Of a DNA stretch of 6,374 bases, positions 1 to 5,666 are shown one piece after another (the stretch's first letter is position 1; each line of letters opens with the position of its first letter). The notes below the pieces were generated by a model. That model was not told where the DNA came from and searched no databases. It was given only the letters and a program-made list of their open reading frames with translations. Source of the stretch: a bacterium (lineage in GTDB: Bacteria > UBP18 > UBA7526). The position numbers were made by a program, and so were the translations under genes. Location of the stretch: the NCBI GenBank assembly GCA_030616365.1, contig JAUWXM010000065.1:1-6374 (forward strand). The letters are read 5' to 3'.

Positions 1-1
1 T

Positions 2-868
2 ACCCAAGCAACTGGGGTGAGTGGTGATCCCATAACGGACGGTCTTACTTTGAGCCCCCAATTCCCCTTTGCTGATCATTCCGATGCTTTTCTTTCCGAT
101 TCTGGTAGTGGGGTAATATTGAATAATCAGGGGAATAATCCCTGTGCCTTACGCTATCCCATAGAAGGTAACCTGCCCTATCAGGTAACCTTCTTGGCCA
201 TCCCTTTGGAGGCCGTTCCCCCTCAGGTGACGGAGACAACAGACCTAAATACCCTGGTTGGGAATCTCGTTCTCTGGCTCTCTCCCCCTGCGCTACCTGC
301 TGGCCTCAGTGTCACGAATCCCGGAACAGGCGGGGTATTAAACCTTGGGTGGAATCCCAATAGTGAGAACGATCTTGCCGGTTATCGGGTACATTATGGA
401 ACCTCCCCCACCTCCGCGCTACCGCAGCCTATAGAATATACTGAGACGATCGATGTGGGTACTGTCACAAGCTATAATTTGAGTGGCCTAACCAATAACA
501 TTACCTACTATCTGGCAGTCACTGCCTATGACGAGACGGAGAATGAGAGTGACTTTTCTGGAGAGAAGAACGGCATCCCTACCTTCTTCCCTGGGGGAGG
601 AGCTGGAGGAGGTGGCGGAGGTGGAGGAGGTGGCTGCCTCATTGCTACTGCAGCCTATGGAACACCAATGGCAGAGGAGGAGAGAATCCTCTCTGAGTTC
701 CGGGATAGATATCTATTAACCAATAAGCCAGGCAGGGCCTTCATCTCTCTCTATAATAGATTCAGTCCCCCGGTTGCTCGCTTCATCCAGAACAAGGATT
801 CCTTGAAAGCCGTGGTGAGGTTTGGACTGAAGCCCATGGTGTGGCTGGCCAAAAAGGCCATCCATTGA
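2..868 (+). CDS. Exported FN3 protein with CFI-box C-terminal sorting region (5' partial)
   Basis: This is the 3' end of a larger gene; the frame is open to the window edge, so the GTG at 17 is probably internal. Numbering from the first visible codon (2-4), 288 residues remain. Residues 1-95 contain strands ending in VLWLSPP and faintly resemble the end of a glutamine-amidotransferase-like (ThuA-like) fold; this is a weak guess. Residues about 97-193 are a fibronectin type III domain, seen from LNLGWNP, LAGYRVHYGTS and YYLAVTAYDE. Residues 198-211 are almost pure glycine, followed by CLIATAAYGTP at 212-222. The tail then has the FRDRYLL, GRAFISLYNRFSPPVA and VRFGLKP blocks typical of the CFI-box C-terminal domain (usual core CFIATAAYG). 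That family is found on exported proteins and is thought to be a sorting or anchoring signal. The role of the whole protein is unknown; it is a candidate cargo of the adjacent T2SS. The stop codon lies inside the promoter of gspC. Confidence 0.85.
   Translation, partial: TQATGVSGDPITDGLTLSPQFPFADHSDAFLSDSGSGVILNNQGNNPCALRYPIEGNLPYQVTFLAIPLEAVPPQVTETTDLNTLVGNLVLWLSPPALPAGLSVTNPGTGGVLNLGWNPNSENDLAGYRVHYGTSPTSALPQPIEYTETIDVGTVTSYNLSGLTNNITYYLAVTAYDETENESDFSGEKNGIPTFFPGGGAGGGGGGGGGGCLIATAAYGTPMAEEERILSEFRDRYLLTNKPGRAFISLYNRFSPPVARFIQNKDSLKAVVRFGLKPMVWLAKKAIH
593..634 (+). repeat. Poly-glycine (GGN) codon tract
   Basis: Fourteen consecutive codons encode glycine except for a single alanine, using mixed GGA, GGT, GGC and GGG codons. 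The tract forms a flexible linker between the FN3 domain and the cysteine that opens the CFI box. A Gly-rich run just before the conserved Cys is typical of proteins carrying this C-terminal signal. The mixed codons argue for selection on the protein rather than simple slippage, although length variation between strains would be expected. Confidence 0.85.
635..865 (+). other. CFI-box C-terminal sorting domain (coding part of the 2-868 gene)
   Basis: The segment begins at the TGC codon for the invariant cysteine and runs to the C-terminus (77 residues). Visible blocks are CLIATAAYG, the acidic helix AEEERILSEFRDRYLL, GRAFISLYNRFSPPVARFI and VRFGLKPMVWLAKK. The order and spacing match the CFI-box C-terminal family, in which Phe is the usual second residue and here is Leu. 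The final 20 or so residues are basic and weakly hydrophobic. Whether the cysteine is modified or cleaved cannot be read from the sequence. Confidence 0.75.
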
Positions 869-893
869 CAAATGAAGCCCTTTTCTGTACAAT
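865..893 (+). promoter_or_regulatory. Sigma70-type promoter for gspC
   Basis: A perfect -35 box TTGACA (865-870) is followed after 17 bases by TACAAT (888-893), which matches the TATAAT consensus at five of six positions. Transcription would start near 900, leaving a leader of only about 15 bases before the gspC ATG at 916. The stop codon TGA (866-868) of the upstream gene lies inside the -35 box. This is probably the main promoter of the gspC-D-E unit. Confidence 0.75.
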
Positions 894-915
894 TTAGATA
901 TTAAGGGAAAGAGAG

Positions 916-1746
916 ATGATAAAGAGATACCTTTTAATTTTGAATGTTTTTTTGGTCATCGGTGCCCTTGCAATTCTCAGTGATATCTCCTTTTCCCTTG
1001 CTCGAGCAGGAAAAGTAACACTTCCTAAGCCCCCTTCACTCCTTCCCGTGAAGGAAGAAGTAGAGAAGGAACCTAAGCCCTATGACTACTATGCTATTAT
1101 CTCGGAGAGAAATTTCTTTGCTGGGAAGTTAGCCGGGGTAACTATAGGAGAGGGCCTGCCGGAAGCCTTACCAGACCTCAAGCTAAAAGGGACCATTGTT
1201 GTAGAGGGGCTGGATTCTTTATGCATCATTCAGGACATTGCTACCCAGAAGGAAGAAGTCTACAAAAAAGGAGACCTGGTAGGAGGGAATGAGATAGTCC
1301 AGATTAAAAGAGACCATATCGTTTTAAAAACCCCAACTGGCCTGGCTTCTCTGATTGTTTATGGAGGGATTTCCCTTCCTGGTCTTTCTTCTCAAGTTTC
1401 TGGATTAGTGAGGCAGGTGGCCAGTAATAAATGGTCACTATCCAGGAGTGAGTTTACCTCAGTAATCAGCAACCCCAGTCAGCTCCTTGCCCAGGTGAAG
1501 GTCACTCCTTACTTAGAGGCTGGTCAGATGAGAGGATTCAGGTTAGACAATATCCAGAAAGGGAGCCTGACTGAGAGATTAGGGGCAAGGAGTGGCGATA
1601 TTGTAAGGAAGGTTGAGGGTCAGGAATTGGACAGTATCGAGAGGACTATTCAGATATATCAAGAGGTAAAGGATAGACCGAGCATCAACGTGGAAGTAGA
1701 AAGAGGCGGCCGCCCCATCACCTTGACCTATGAGATAAGAGATTAA
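916..1746 (+). CDS. gspC: Type II secretion system protein GspC
   Basis: GspC is the inner-membrane T2SS subunit that links the cytoplasmic-membrane platform to the N-terminal periplasmic domains of the secretin. The 276 residues fit the family. A short cytoplasmic start (MIKR) is followed by one membrane helix at about residues 5-24 and a Pro/Glu/Lys-rich linker (35-57). The homology region (about 58-147) begins with YYAIISERNFFAGKL, the counterpart of the family's I-x-x-RNLF-G motif. A C-terminal PDZ domain (about 193-274) contains VTPYLEAGQMRGFRLDNI, GSLTERLGARSGDIV and VERGGRPITLTYEI. The ATG at 916 is preceded by a purine-rich site (AAGGGA at 903-908). It is the first gene after the promoter at 865-893. 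It is separated from gspD by a 215-base structured gap rather than the tight spacing usual in such operons. The PDZ plus homology-region order makes the assignment firm. Confidence 0.93.
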   Translation: MIKRYLLILNVFLVIGALAILSDISFSLARAGKVTLPKPPSLLPVKEEVEKEPKPYDYYAIISERNFFAGKLAGVTIGEGLPEALPDLKLKGTIVVEGLDSLCIIQDIATQKEEVYKKGDLVGGNEIVQIKRDHIVLKTPTGLASLIVYGGISLPGLSSQVSGLVRQVASNKWSLSRSEFTSVISNPSQLLAQVKVTPYLEAGQMRGFRLDNIQKGSLTERLGARSGDIVRKVEGQELDSIERTIQIYQEVKDRPSINVEVERGGRPITLTYEIRD

Positions 1747-1947
1747 CCACCGAGAACATAGAAATAAACCACTAAAACCAAGGAATAGATAAAAATTACG
1801 TCTATGGGTTACGGTTAAGATGCCCGTTTCGTTTAGGGGTTACGTTGTTCGTCCAAAAGACGTAACCGATAGACGATTGACGATACGGGCTTCGTTACCC
1901 TAACCGAATGACCTGTCCGCTGAGTTATGATTTCTGAAATCGGTGGT
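1746..1947. repeat. Intergenic element bounded by terminal inverted repeats (MITE-like, putative)
   Basis: Almost all of the gap between gspC and gspD lies between a perfect 8-base inverted pair, ACCACCGA (1746-1753) and TCGGTGGT (1940-1947). A second inner pair follows, AGAAAT (1760-1765) with ATTTCT (1930-1935). The left end overlaps the last base of the gspC stop codon, and the right end stops three bases before the gspD ribosome binding site. The left part (AACCAC at 1745 and again at 1768, then CCAAGG) resembles the degenerate 'accacagagaacacagag / accaccaagacaccaagg' style of repeat common in intergenic DNA of many environmental bacteria. No convincing target-site duplication was seen, and no ORF lies inside. 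A non-autonomous mobile repeat is one reading; an untranslated regulatory region is the other. Confidence 0.45.
1799..1906 (+). promoter_or_regulatory. Two mutually exclusive RNA/DNA folds in the gspC-gspD gap
   Basis: Fold I: CGTCTATGGGTTACG (1799-1813) pairs with CGTAACCGATAGACG (1861-1875), 14 of 15 positions, with a 47-base loop. Fold II is three nested helices: CGGTTA (1812-1817) with TAACCG (1901-1906); GCCCGT (1822-1827) with ACGGGC (1885-1890); and GGTTACGT (1838-1845) with ACGTAACC (1860-1867). Both folds use the strand 1861-1867, so they cannot form together. Neither ends in a U-run, so this is not an ordinary intrinsic terminator. It could be an attenuator-like switch, an mRNA processing or stability element, or the palindromic core of a repeat. 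Confidence 0.5.
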
Positions 1948-1950
1948 GAC

Positions 1951-1956
1951 AAGGAG
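1951..1956 (+). promoter_or_regulatory. Ribosome binding site of gspD
   Basis: AAGGAG lies five bases upstream of the ATG at 1962. It is the strongest Shine-Dalgarno match in the window and fixes the gspD start. It sits just outside the inverted-repeat element that ends at 1947, so gspD has its own strong initiation signal. Confidence 0.85.
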
Positions 1957-1961
1957 ATAGA

Positions 1962-3893
1962 ATGAAAATAAGGATAATTTTCTTATCTTTGATTCTTTTA
2001 TTATTGGGGAGTAGCATCTTTGGGGCAGTAGGTAGATTAACGAAAGTAACCTTTCTACCTAAGGGAGAGGAGGCAACAGTTAATATTACCCTTCCCTCTC
2101 CCCATAATTATAATATCTTTTTTCTCACCAAACCGAATCGGATGATAGTGGATTTCTATGATACCATCCATGCCTGGCCTAAGAAGGCATTGGTAGTTAA
2201 ACACCCATTGGTAAAGAGCATAAGGTCTGGTCAGTATAAGGATAGACCGAAGAGGATTAGTCGGGTAGTCATTGACCTAAAAAGACCGGCAGGGTATAAA
2301 GCGACCAGCCAGAAGGAGAGACTCTCCTTGAGAATCTCACCAAAGGGGAAGAAAATTGTTAAAAAGCCTCTGCCCCAGAATCTGGTTTCCCTGGATTTCA
2401 AGGATGCTGATATCAAGGTAGTGATCAAAGCGATAAGTGAATTGACGGGAAAGAACTTCATCATCGATGAGAAGGTGAGGGGAAAGGTGACCATCACCTC
2501 CCCCACCAAGATCCCCTTAGATGAGGTCTATCACGTCTTAGAATCTGTCTTAGAGGTGAAGGGCTATACTACCATTCCTGCGGGAGAGGTGATAAAGGTC
2601 GTTCCTTCAAGAGAGGCCAAGGGGAAGGGCATCGAGACCAGGGTGGGAAGAGAGGTTAAGAAGATAAGCCCAGAGGATAAGATCATCACCCAGATCATCC
2701 CCTTAGAATATGCTGCCTGTGATCAGGTGCAAAGCCTCTTGACTCCCTTAATCTCTCCGGGAGGTAACCTCATCACCTATCCCCCTGCCAATACCATCAT
2801 CGCTACCGATGTCTCCAGCAATATCCGGAGGATGATGACCATTGTGGAGGAGATTGATAAGAAGCCTGCTCCGGGAAAGGAGATGATTCACGTCTACTAT
2901 CTCAAGAACTCGGATGCCGAGACCTTAGCCAAGGTTCTGACCGAGATGTACGCCAAGATGGCGGCCCGAAGGGTGGGAAAGGGAAAGGCCCTGGCCATAG
3001 AGGAGAAACCTACTATCGTAGCTGATAAGCTGACCAATTCCTTAATCATCATCGCTGCTCCTACTCAGTATGAGGACTTAGAGAAAATCATCGCTAAATT
3101 GGATATCCCACGTCAACAGGTCTTGGTAGAAGCCCTGGTGGCAGAGGTCACTTTAGAGAAGTTCCTGAACTTAGGAGTGGAATGGGCAATAATGGAGGAG
3201 CTCCGGCCGGACAAAGCCCATCAGCCCTTTGGGGGAACCCACTTTGGTATGCGACCAGAACTCTTAGCGGGAACTCTATATGGAATGACCCTTGGGCTAT
3301 ACAAAGATGAAGCGACGAATATCGGGGCTTTGGTCAATCTCTATAAGACTGACTCTGAATTCAACATCCTATCCACCCCCTATCTCCTGGTAAATAATAA
3401 TCAGGAGGCGGAGATCAAGGTGGGGAAGAGGGTCCCCATGGTCACCGCTACCCGGGTAACAGAGGATGAGACGGTGGTCAAAACCTATACCTATGAGGAT
3501 GTGGGAATAAACCTGAAGATCACCCCTCAGATAAATCCCGAAGGATTTGTTACCTTAAAGATCCATCAGGAGATTCAGAAAGTACTGGCTGAGACGATAC
3601 ACGATGCTCCGGTATTGGCCAAGAGGGAGACAGATACCACAGTGACCGTCAGGGATGGTCAGACCATTGTCATCGGGGGCCTGCTGAGGGATGACAAATC
3701 TGTTGTGGAGAGAAGGGTCCCCGGACTGGGAAGAATCCCGGGATTGGGCTGGCTCTTCAAGAGGAAGATAGAGGTCACAGAGAAGATAAGCCTGGTCATC
3801 TTTCTAACCCCTCATGTGGTCACTACCCCAGAGGAAGCCGAGGTGTTGACTGAGAGAAAGAGGAAAGAGATAGAAGAATTTGAGAGGAAGTAA
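1962..3893 (+). CDS. gspD: Type II secretion system secretin GspD with N-terminal AMIN domain
   Basis: Secretins form the multimeric outer-membrane channel of the T2SS. The 643-residue protein starts with a signal peptide (about 1-22, hydrophobic core IIFLSLILLLL, no lipobox Cys). An AMIN-like domain follows (about 24-128: RLTKVTFLP, NRMIVDFYD, VVIDLKRP), a peptidoglycan-binding type usual in the pilus secretin PilQ. The N0/STN domain is at about 141-216 (LVSLDFKDADIKVVIKAIS). An N1 repeat is at about 242-301 and a second N-repeat at about 308-384 (IHVYYLKNSDAETLAKVLTE), the latter closest to N3 of enterobacterial GspD, so N2 appears to be missing. The secretin barrel domain spans about 385-622, from QVLVEALVAEV to SLVIFLTPHVV, and includes the signature VPGLGRIPGLGWLF (586-599). 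The protein ends in a short charged tail without a pilotin-binding S-domain. It is named GspD rather than PilQ because gspC and gspE are its neighbours. The stop codon overlaps the gspE start. Confidence 0.92.
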   Translation: MKIRIIFLSLILLLLGSSIFGAVGRLTKVTFLPKGEEATVNITLPSPHNYNIFFLTKPNRMIVDFYDTIHAWPKKALVVKHPLVKSIRSGQYKDRPKRISRVVIDLKRPAGYKATSQKERLSLRISPKGKKIVKKPLPQNLVSLDFKDADIKVVIKAISELTGKNFIIDEKVRGKVTITSPTKIPLDEVYHVLESVLEVKGYTTIPAGEVIKVVPSREAKGKGIETRVGREVKKISPEDKIITQIIPLEYAACDQVQSLLTPLISPGGNLITYPPANTIIATDVSSNIRRMMTIVEEIDKKPAPGKEMIHVYYLKNSDAETLAKVLTEMYAKMAARRVGKGKALAIEEKPTIVADKLTNSLIIIAAPTQYEDLEKIIAKLDIPRQQVLVEALVAEVTLEKFLNLGVEWAIMEELRPDKAHQPFGGTHFGMRPELLAGTLYGMTLGLYKDEATNIGALVNLYKTDSEFNILSTPYLLVNNNQEAEIKVGKRVPMVTATRVTEDETVVKTYTYEDVGINLKITPQINPEGFVTLKIHQEIQKVLAETIHDAPVLAKRETDTTVTVRDGQTIVIGGLLRDDKSVVERRVPGLGRIPGLGWLFKRKIEVTEKISLVIFLTPHVVTTPEEAEVLTERKRKEIEEFERK

Positions 3894-3898
3894 TGATG
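3885..3898 (+). promoter_or_regulatory. Coupled stop/start junction gspD-gspE with ribosome binding site
   Basis: AGGAAG (3885-3890) precedes TAATGATG. The gspD TAA (3891-3893) shares its last base with the first possible gspE ATG (3893), and a second ATG follows at 3896. The site is two bases from the first ATG and five from the second, so the second may be the one mainly used. This changes the protein by one Met only. Confidence 0.7.
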
Positions 3899-5623
3899 CA
3901 AAATCTGGGTGAAATCCTTCTGCAGAGTAAACTCATAACTGAGGAAGAACTAAAGAAGGCCCTGGCTCTCCAGAAGAAGACCAATCAGAGACTGGATAGG
4001 GTTCTCTTAGAATTAAAGTTTCTTACCCAGAAAGAACTTCTGAAGGTCTTGAGCGAAAAACTTCATATCCCCTTCCTTGACTATCTCCCGGATGAGGAGA
4101 TCGATTCTGAGGCTCTCTCCCAGATTCCCATCTCCTTTTTGAAGAGGTCTAAATTTCTTCCCTTGAAAGGGGAAAGGATAGCAACCTGCGATCCTCTGGA
4201 CCTCAGTCCCCTAGATGATGTTCGCCACCTTCTGGACCGTACTTTAAAACCAGTGATTAGTAGTGAAGAAGAAATTTTAAGAGGGATTGAGAGAAGTTAT
4301 GGGACAAGGAAGACAGAGAGCGCCAGCCAGATCATAAGGGAACTTGAGGAAACGGAGCTCAGGTCAGGGGAGGCGGTAGTGGAGAAGGCGGAGGACCTGC
4401 TCGATCTGGCCTCCAAACCCCCCATCATTAAGTTCGTCGATTCCCTCATCCTTGAAGCCTTGAAGAAGAGGGCCAGTGATATCCACATCGAGCCCTTTAA
4501 GAAGGAATTAAGGATTCGCTATAGGGTAGATGGTGTCTTATACGATACCCTGCGAAATGGCCATAGCCATCAACCAGCCATCATTTCTCGTATCAAGGTA
4601 ATGGCGGGATTGAATATTGCCGAAAGAAGGCTTCCCCAGGACGGAAGGATTTCGATCAAGATGGCGGGAAAGGATATTGATATAAGGGTCTCAGTAGTCC
4701 CCATCTCCTTTGGGGAGAGGGTGGTGATGAGGCTCTTGGATAAGTCGAGCATGTTCTTTAAATTGGGGAACTTAGGATTTTCTGAGGAGAACCTGGAGAA
4801 ATTCCTCAAATTGATCAAAAGTTCCCATGGTATCCTACTGAATACCGGTCCCACCGGTTCGGGCAAGACCACCACTCTATATAGTGCCCTGGACAGGATC
4901 AATACCCCGGACAAGAACATCATTACTGTAGAAGACCCCATTGAGTATCAGTTAGAGGGGATTGGTCAGATACAGGTGAAGCCCAAGATCGGCTTAACCT
5001 TTGCAAGTGGCCTTCGTTCCATTGTGAGACAGGACCCGGATATCATGATGGTGGGTGAGATAAGGGACTTCGAGACCGCGGAGATTGCCATCCATGCTGC
5101 TTTGACTGGCCATCTGGTTTTTTCTACTTTACATACCAATGATGCCGCGGGAGCCATCACCAGATTACTCAATATGGGAGTGGAGCCCTATCTCGCCTCT
5201 TCTTCAGTAATCGGTATCATAGCCCAGAGACTGGTTCGTCTCATCTGTCCCCAGTGTAAGGAGTCCTATACTCCAACGCCAGAGTCTTTGGCAGAGGTGA
5301 GATTGAAACCAAGCGATCTCAAAGGCTCCGCCCCAGAGGGGACTCTGCCCCGGAGGGAAGGAGTTCTCTGGAGAGGGAAGAGTTGTTCTGCTTGTCTCAA
5401 TACTGGATATTGGGGAAGGACCGGAATCTTCGAGCTATTGTTAATAGATGATGAGATCAGGGACATGATTACCAATAAAAGGGAGGCCAACCTCATAAAG
5501 CAGAAGGCGGTCTCTAAAGGGATGACCACCTTACAGCAGGCCGGGGTGGAGAAGGTCCTCTCTGGAATCACCACCTTAGAGGAAATCCTGCGCGTCACCC
5601 AGGAAGTGATAGCATTTACTTGA
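3893..5623 (+). CDS. gspE: Type II secretion system ATPase GspE
   Basis: This is the cytoplasmic hexameric ATPase that powers pseudopilus assembly. The 576 residues hold an N-terminal MshEN/N1E-type domain (about 4-140, starting NLGEILLQSKLITEEELKKAL). The N2E/PAS-like part (about 175-285) contains KKRASDIHIEPF and RRLPQDGRI. Walker A is GPTGSGKTTT (319-328), the Asp box ITVEDPIEY (344-352), Walker B IMMVGEIRD (384-392) and the His box TGHLVFSTLHTND (405-417). The zinc site is CPQC (452-455) with CSAC (498-501), then TGYWGRTGIFELL. All catalytic motifs are intact. The loop between the two Cys pairs is 42 residues, roughly ten more than the approximately 30 usual in PilB/GspE relatives, and it holds a palindrome (see 5326-5355). 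The ATG at 3893 overlaps the gspD TAA, implying translational coupling; ATG 3896 is an alternative start, better spaced from AGGAAG (3885-3890). A PilB role is possible by sequence alone, but context favours GspE. Confidence 0.93.
   Translation: MMQNLGEILLQSKLITEEELKKALALQKKTNQRLDRVLLELKFLTQKELLKVLSEKLHIPFLDYLPDEEIDSEALSQIPISFLKRSKFLPLKGERIATCDPLDLSPLDDVRHLLDRTLKPVISSEEEILRGIERSYGTRKTESASQIIRELEETELRSGEAVVEKAEDLLDLASKPPIIKFVDSLILEALKKRASDIHIEPFKKELRIRYRVDGVLYDTLRNGHSHQPAIISRIKVMAGLNIAERRLPQDGRISIKMAGKDIDIRVSVVPISFGERVVMRLLDKSSMFFKLGNLGFSEENLEKFLKLIKSSHGILLNTGPTGSGKTTTLYSALDRINTPDKNIITVEDPIEYQLEGIGQIQVKPKIGLTFASGLRSIVRQDPDIMMVGEIRDFETAEIAIHAALTGHLVFSTLHTNDAAGAITRLLNMGVEPYLASSSVIGIIAQRLVRLICPQCKESYTPTPESLAEVRLKPSDLKGSAPEGTLPRREGVLWRGKSCSACLNTGYWGRTGIFELLLIDDEIRDMITNKREANLIKQKAVSKGMTTLQQAGVEKVLSGITTLEEILRVTQEVIAFT
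5326..5355 (+). repeat. 30-base interrupted palindrome inside gspE
   Basis: The symmetric layout is CTCCG (5326-5330), CCC, CAGAG (5334-5338), loop GGGA, CTCTG (5343-5347), CCC, CGGAG (5351-5355). The outer and inner arms pair perfectly, and the CCC triplets face each other as a symmetric internal loop. The same stretch can also be read as an imperfect 17-base direct repeat (5326-5342 and 5343-5359, 14 of 17 identical). It is markedly richer in GC than its surroundings and encodes residues 478-488 (GSAPEGTLPRR), exactly where the zinc-finger loop looks about ten residues too long. Confidence 0.6.
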
Positions 5624-5647
5624 CAAAAGCATTTTTTGTGATATATT
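5620..5647 (+). promoter_or_regulatory. Sigma70-type promoter for the helix-hairpin-helix repeat gene
   Basis: A perfect -35 box TTGACA (5620-5625) is followed after 16 bases by TATATT (5642-5647), five of six matches to TATAAT. A TG dinucleotide one base upstream of it (5639-5640) makes an extended -10. The gspE stop codon TGA (5621-5623) lies within the -35 box, in the same register as in the promoter at 865. Transcription would begin near 5654, about a dozen bases before the ATG at 5667. The gene downstream can therefore be expressed independently of the T2SS unit. Confidence 0.7.
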
Positions 5648-5666
5648 AAAAGTCAGTGAGGAATAG

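Noticed and set aside
17..19. GTG at 17 as the true start of the first gene
   Set aside because: The frame is open upstream to the window edge, there is no ribosome binding site, and the protein begins in mid-domain without a signal peptide.
842..864. Hairpin TGGCC-AAAAA-GGCCA with outer TGG/CCA as a terminator of the CFI-box gene
   Set aside because: It lies inside the coding sequence, is short, and is followed by TTGACAAATG rather than a U-run.
1877..1905. TTGACG (1877-1882) as a -35 box for a gspD-specific promoter
   Set aside because: No acceptable -10 hexamer occurs 16-18 bases downstream (CCTAAC/CTAACC); the bases are better explained by the inverted repeats.
4570..4941. 123-codon ORF on the minus strand
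   Set aside because: It lies wholly opposite the conserved ATPase core of gspE, lacks recognisable domains and has no ribosome binding site; it is a shadow. The minus-strand ORFs at 2231-2509 and 5266-5598 were dropped for the same reason.
5624..5638. CAAAA-GCATT-TTTTG as a terminator after gspE
   Set aside because: The stem is five A/T-rich pairs only and overlaps the promoter spacer, so a terminator function is unlikely.
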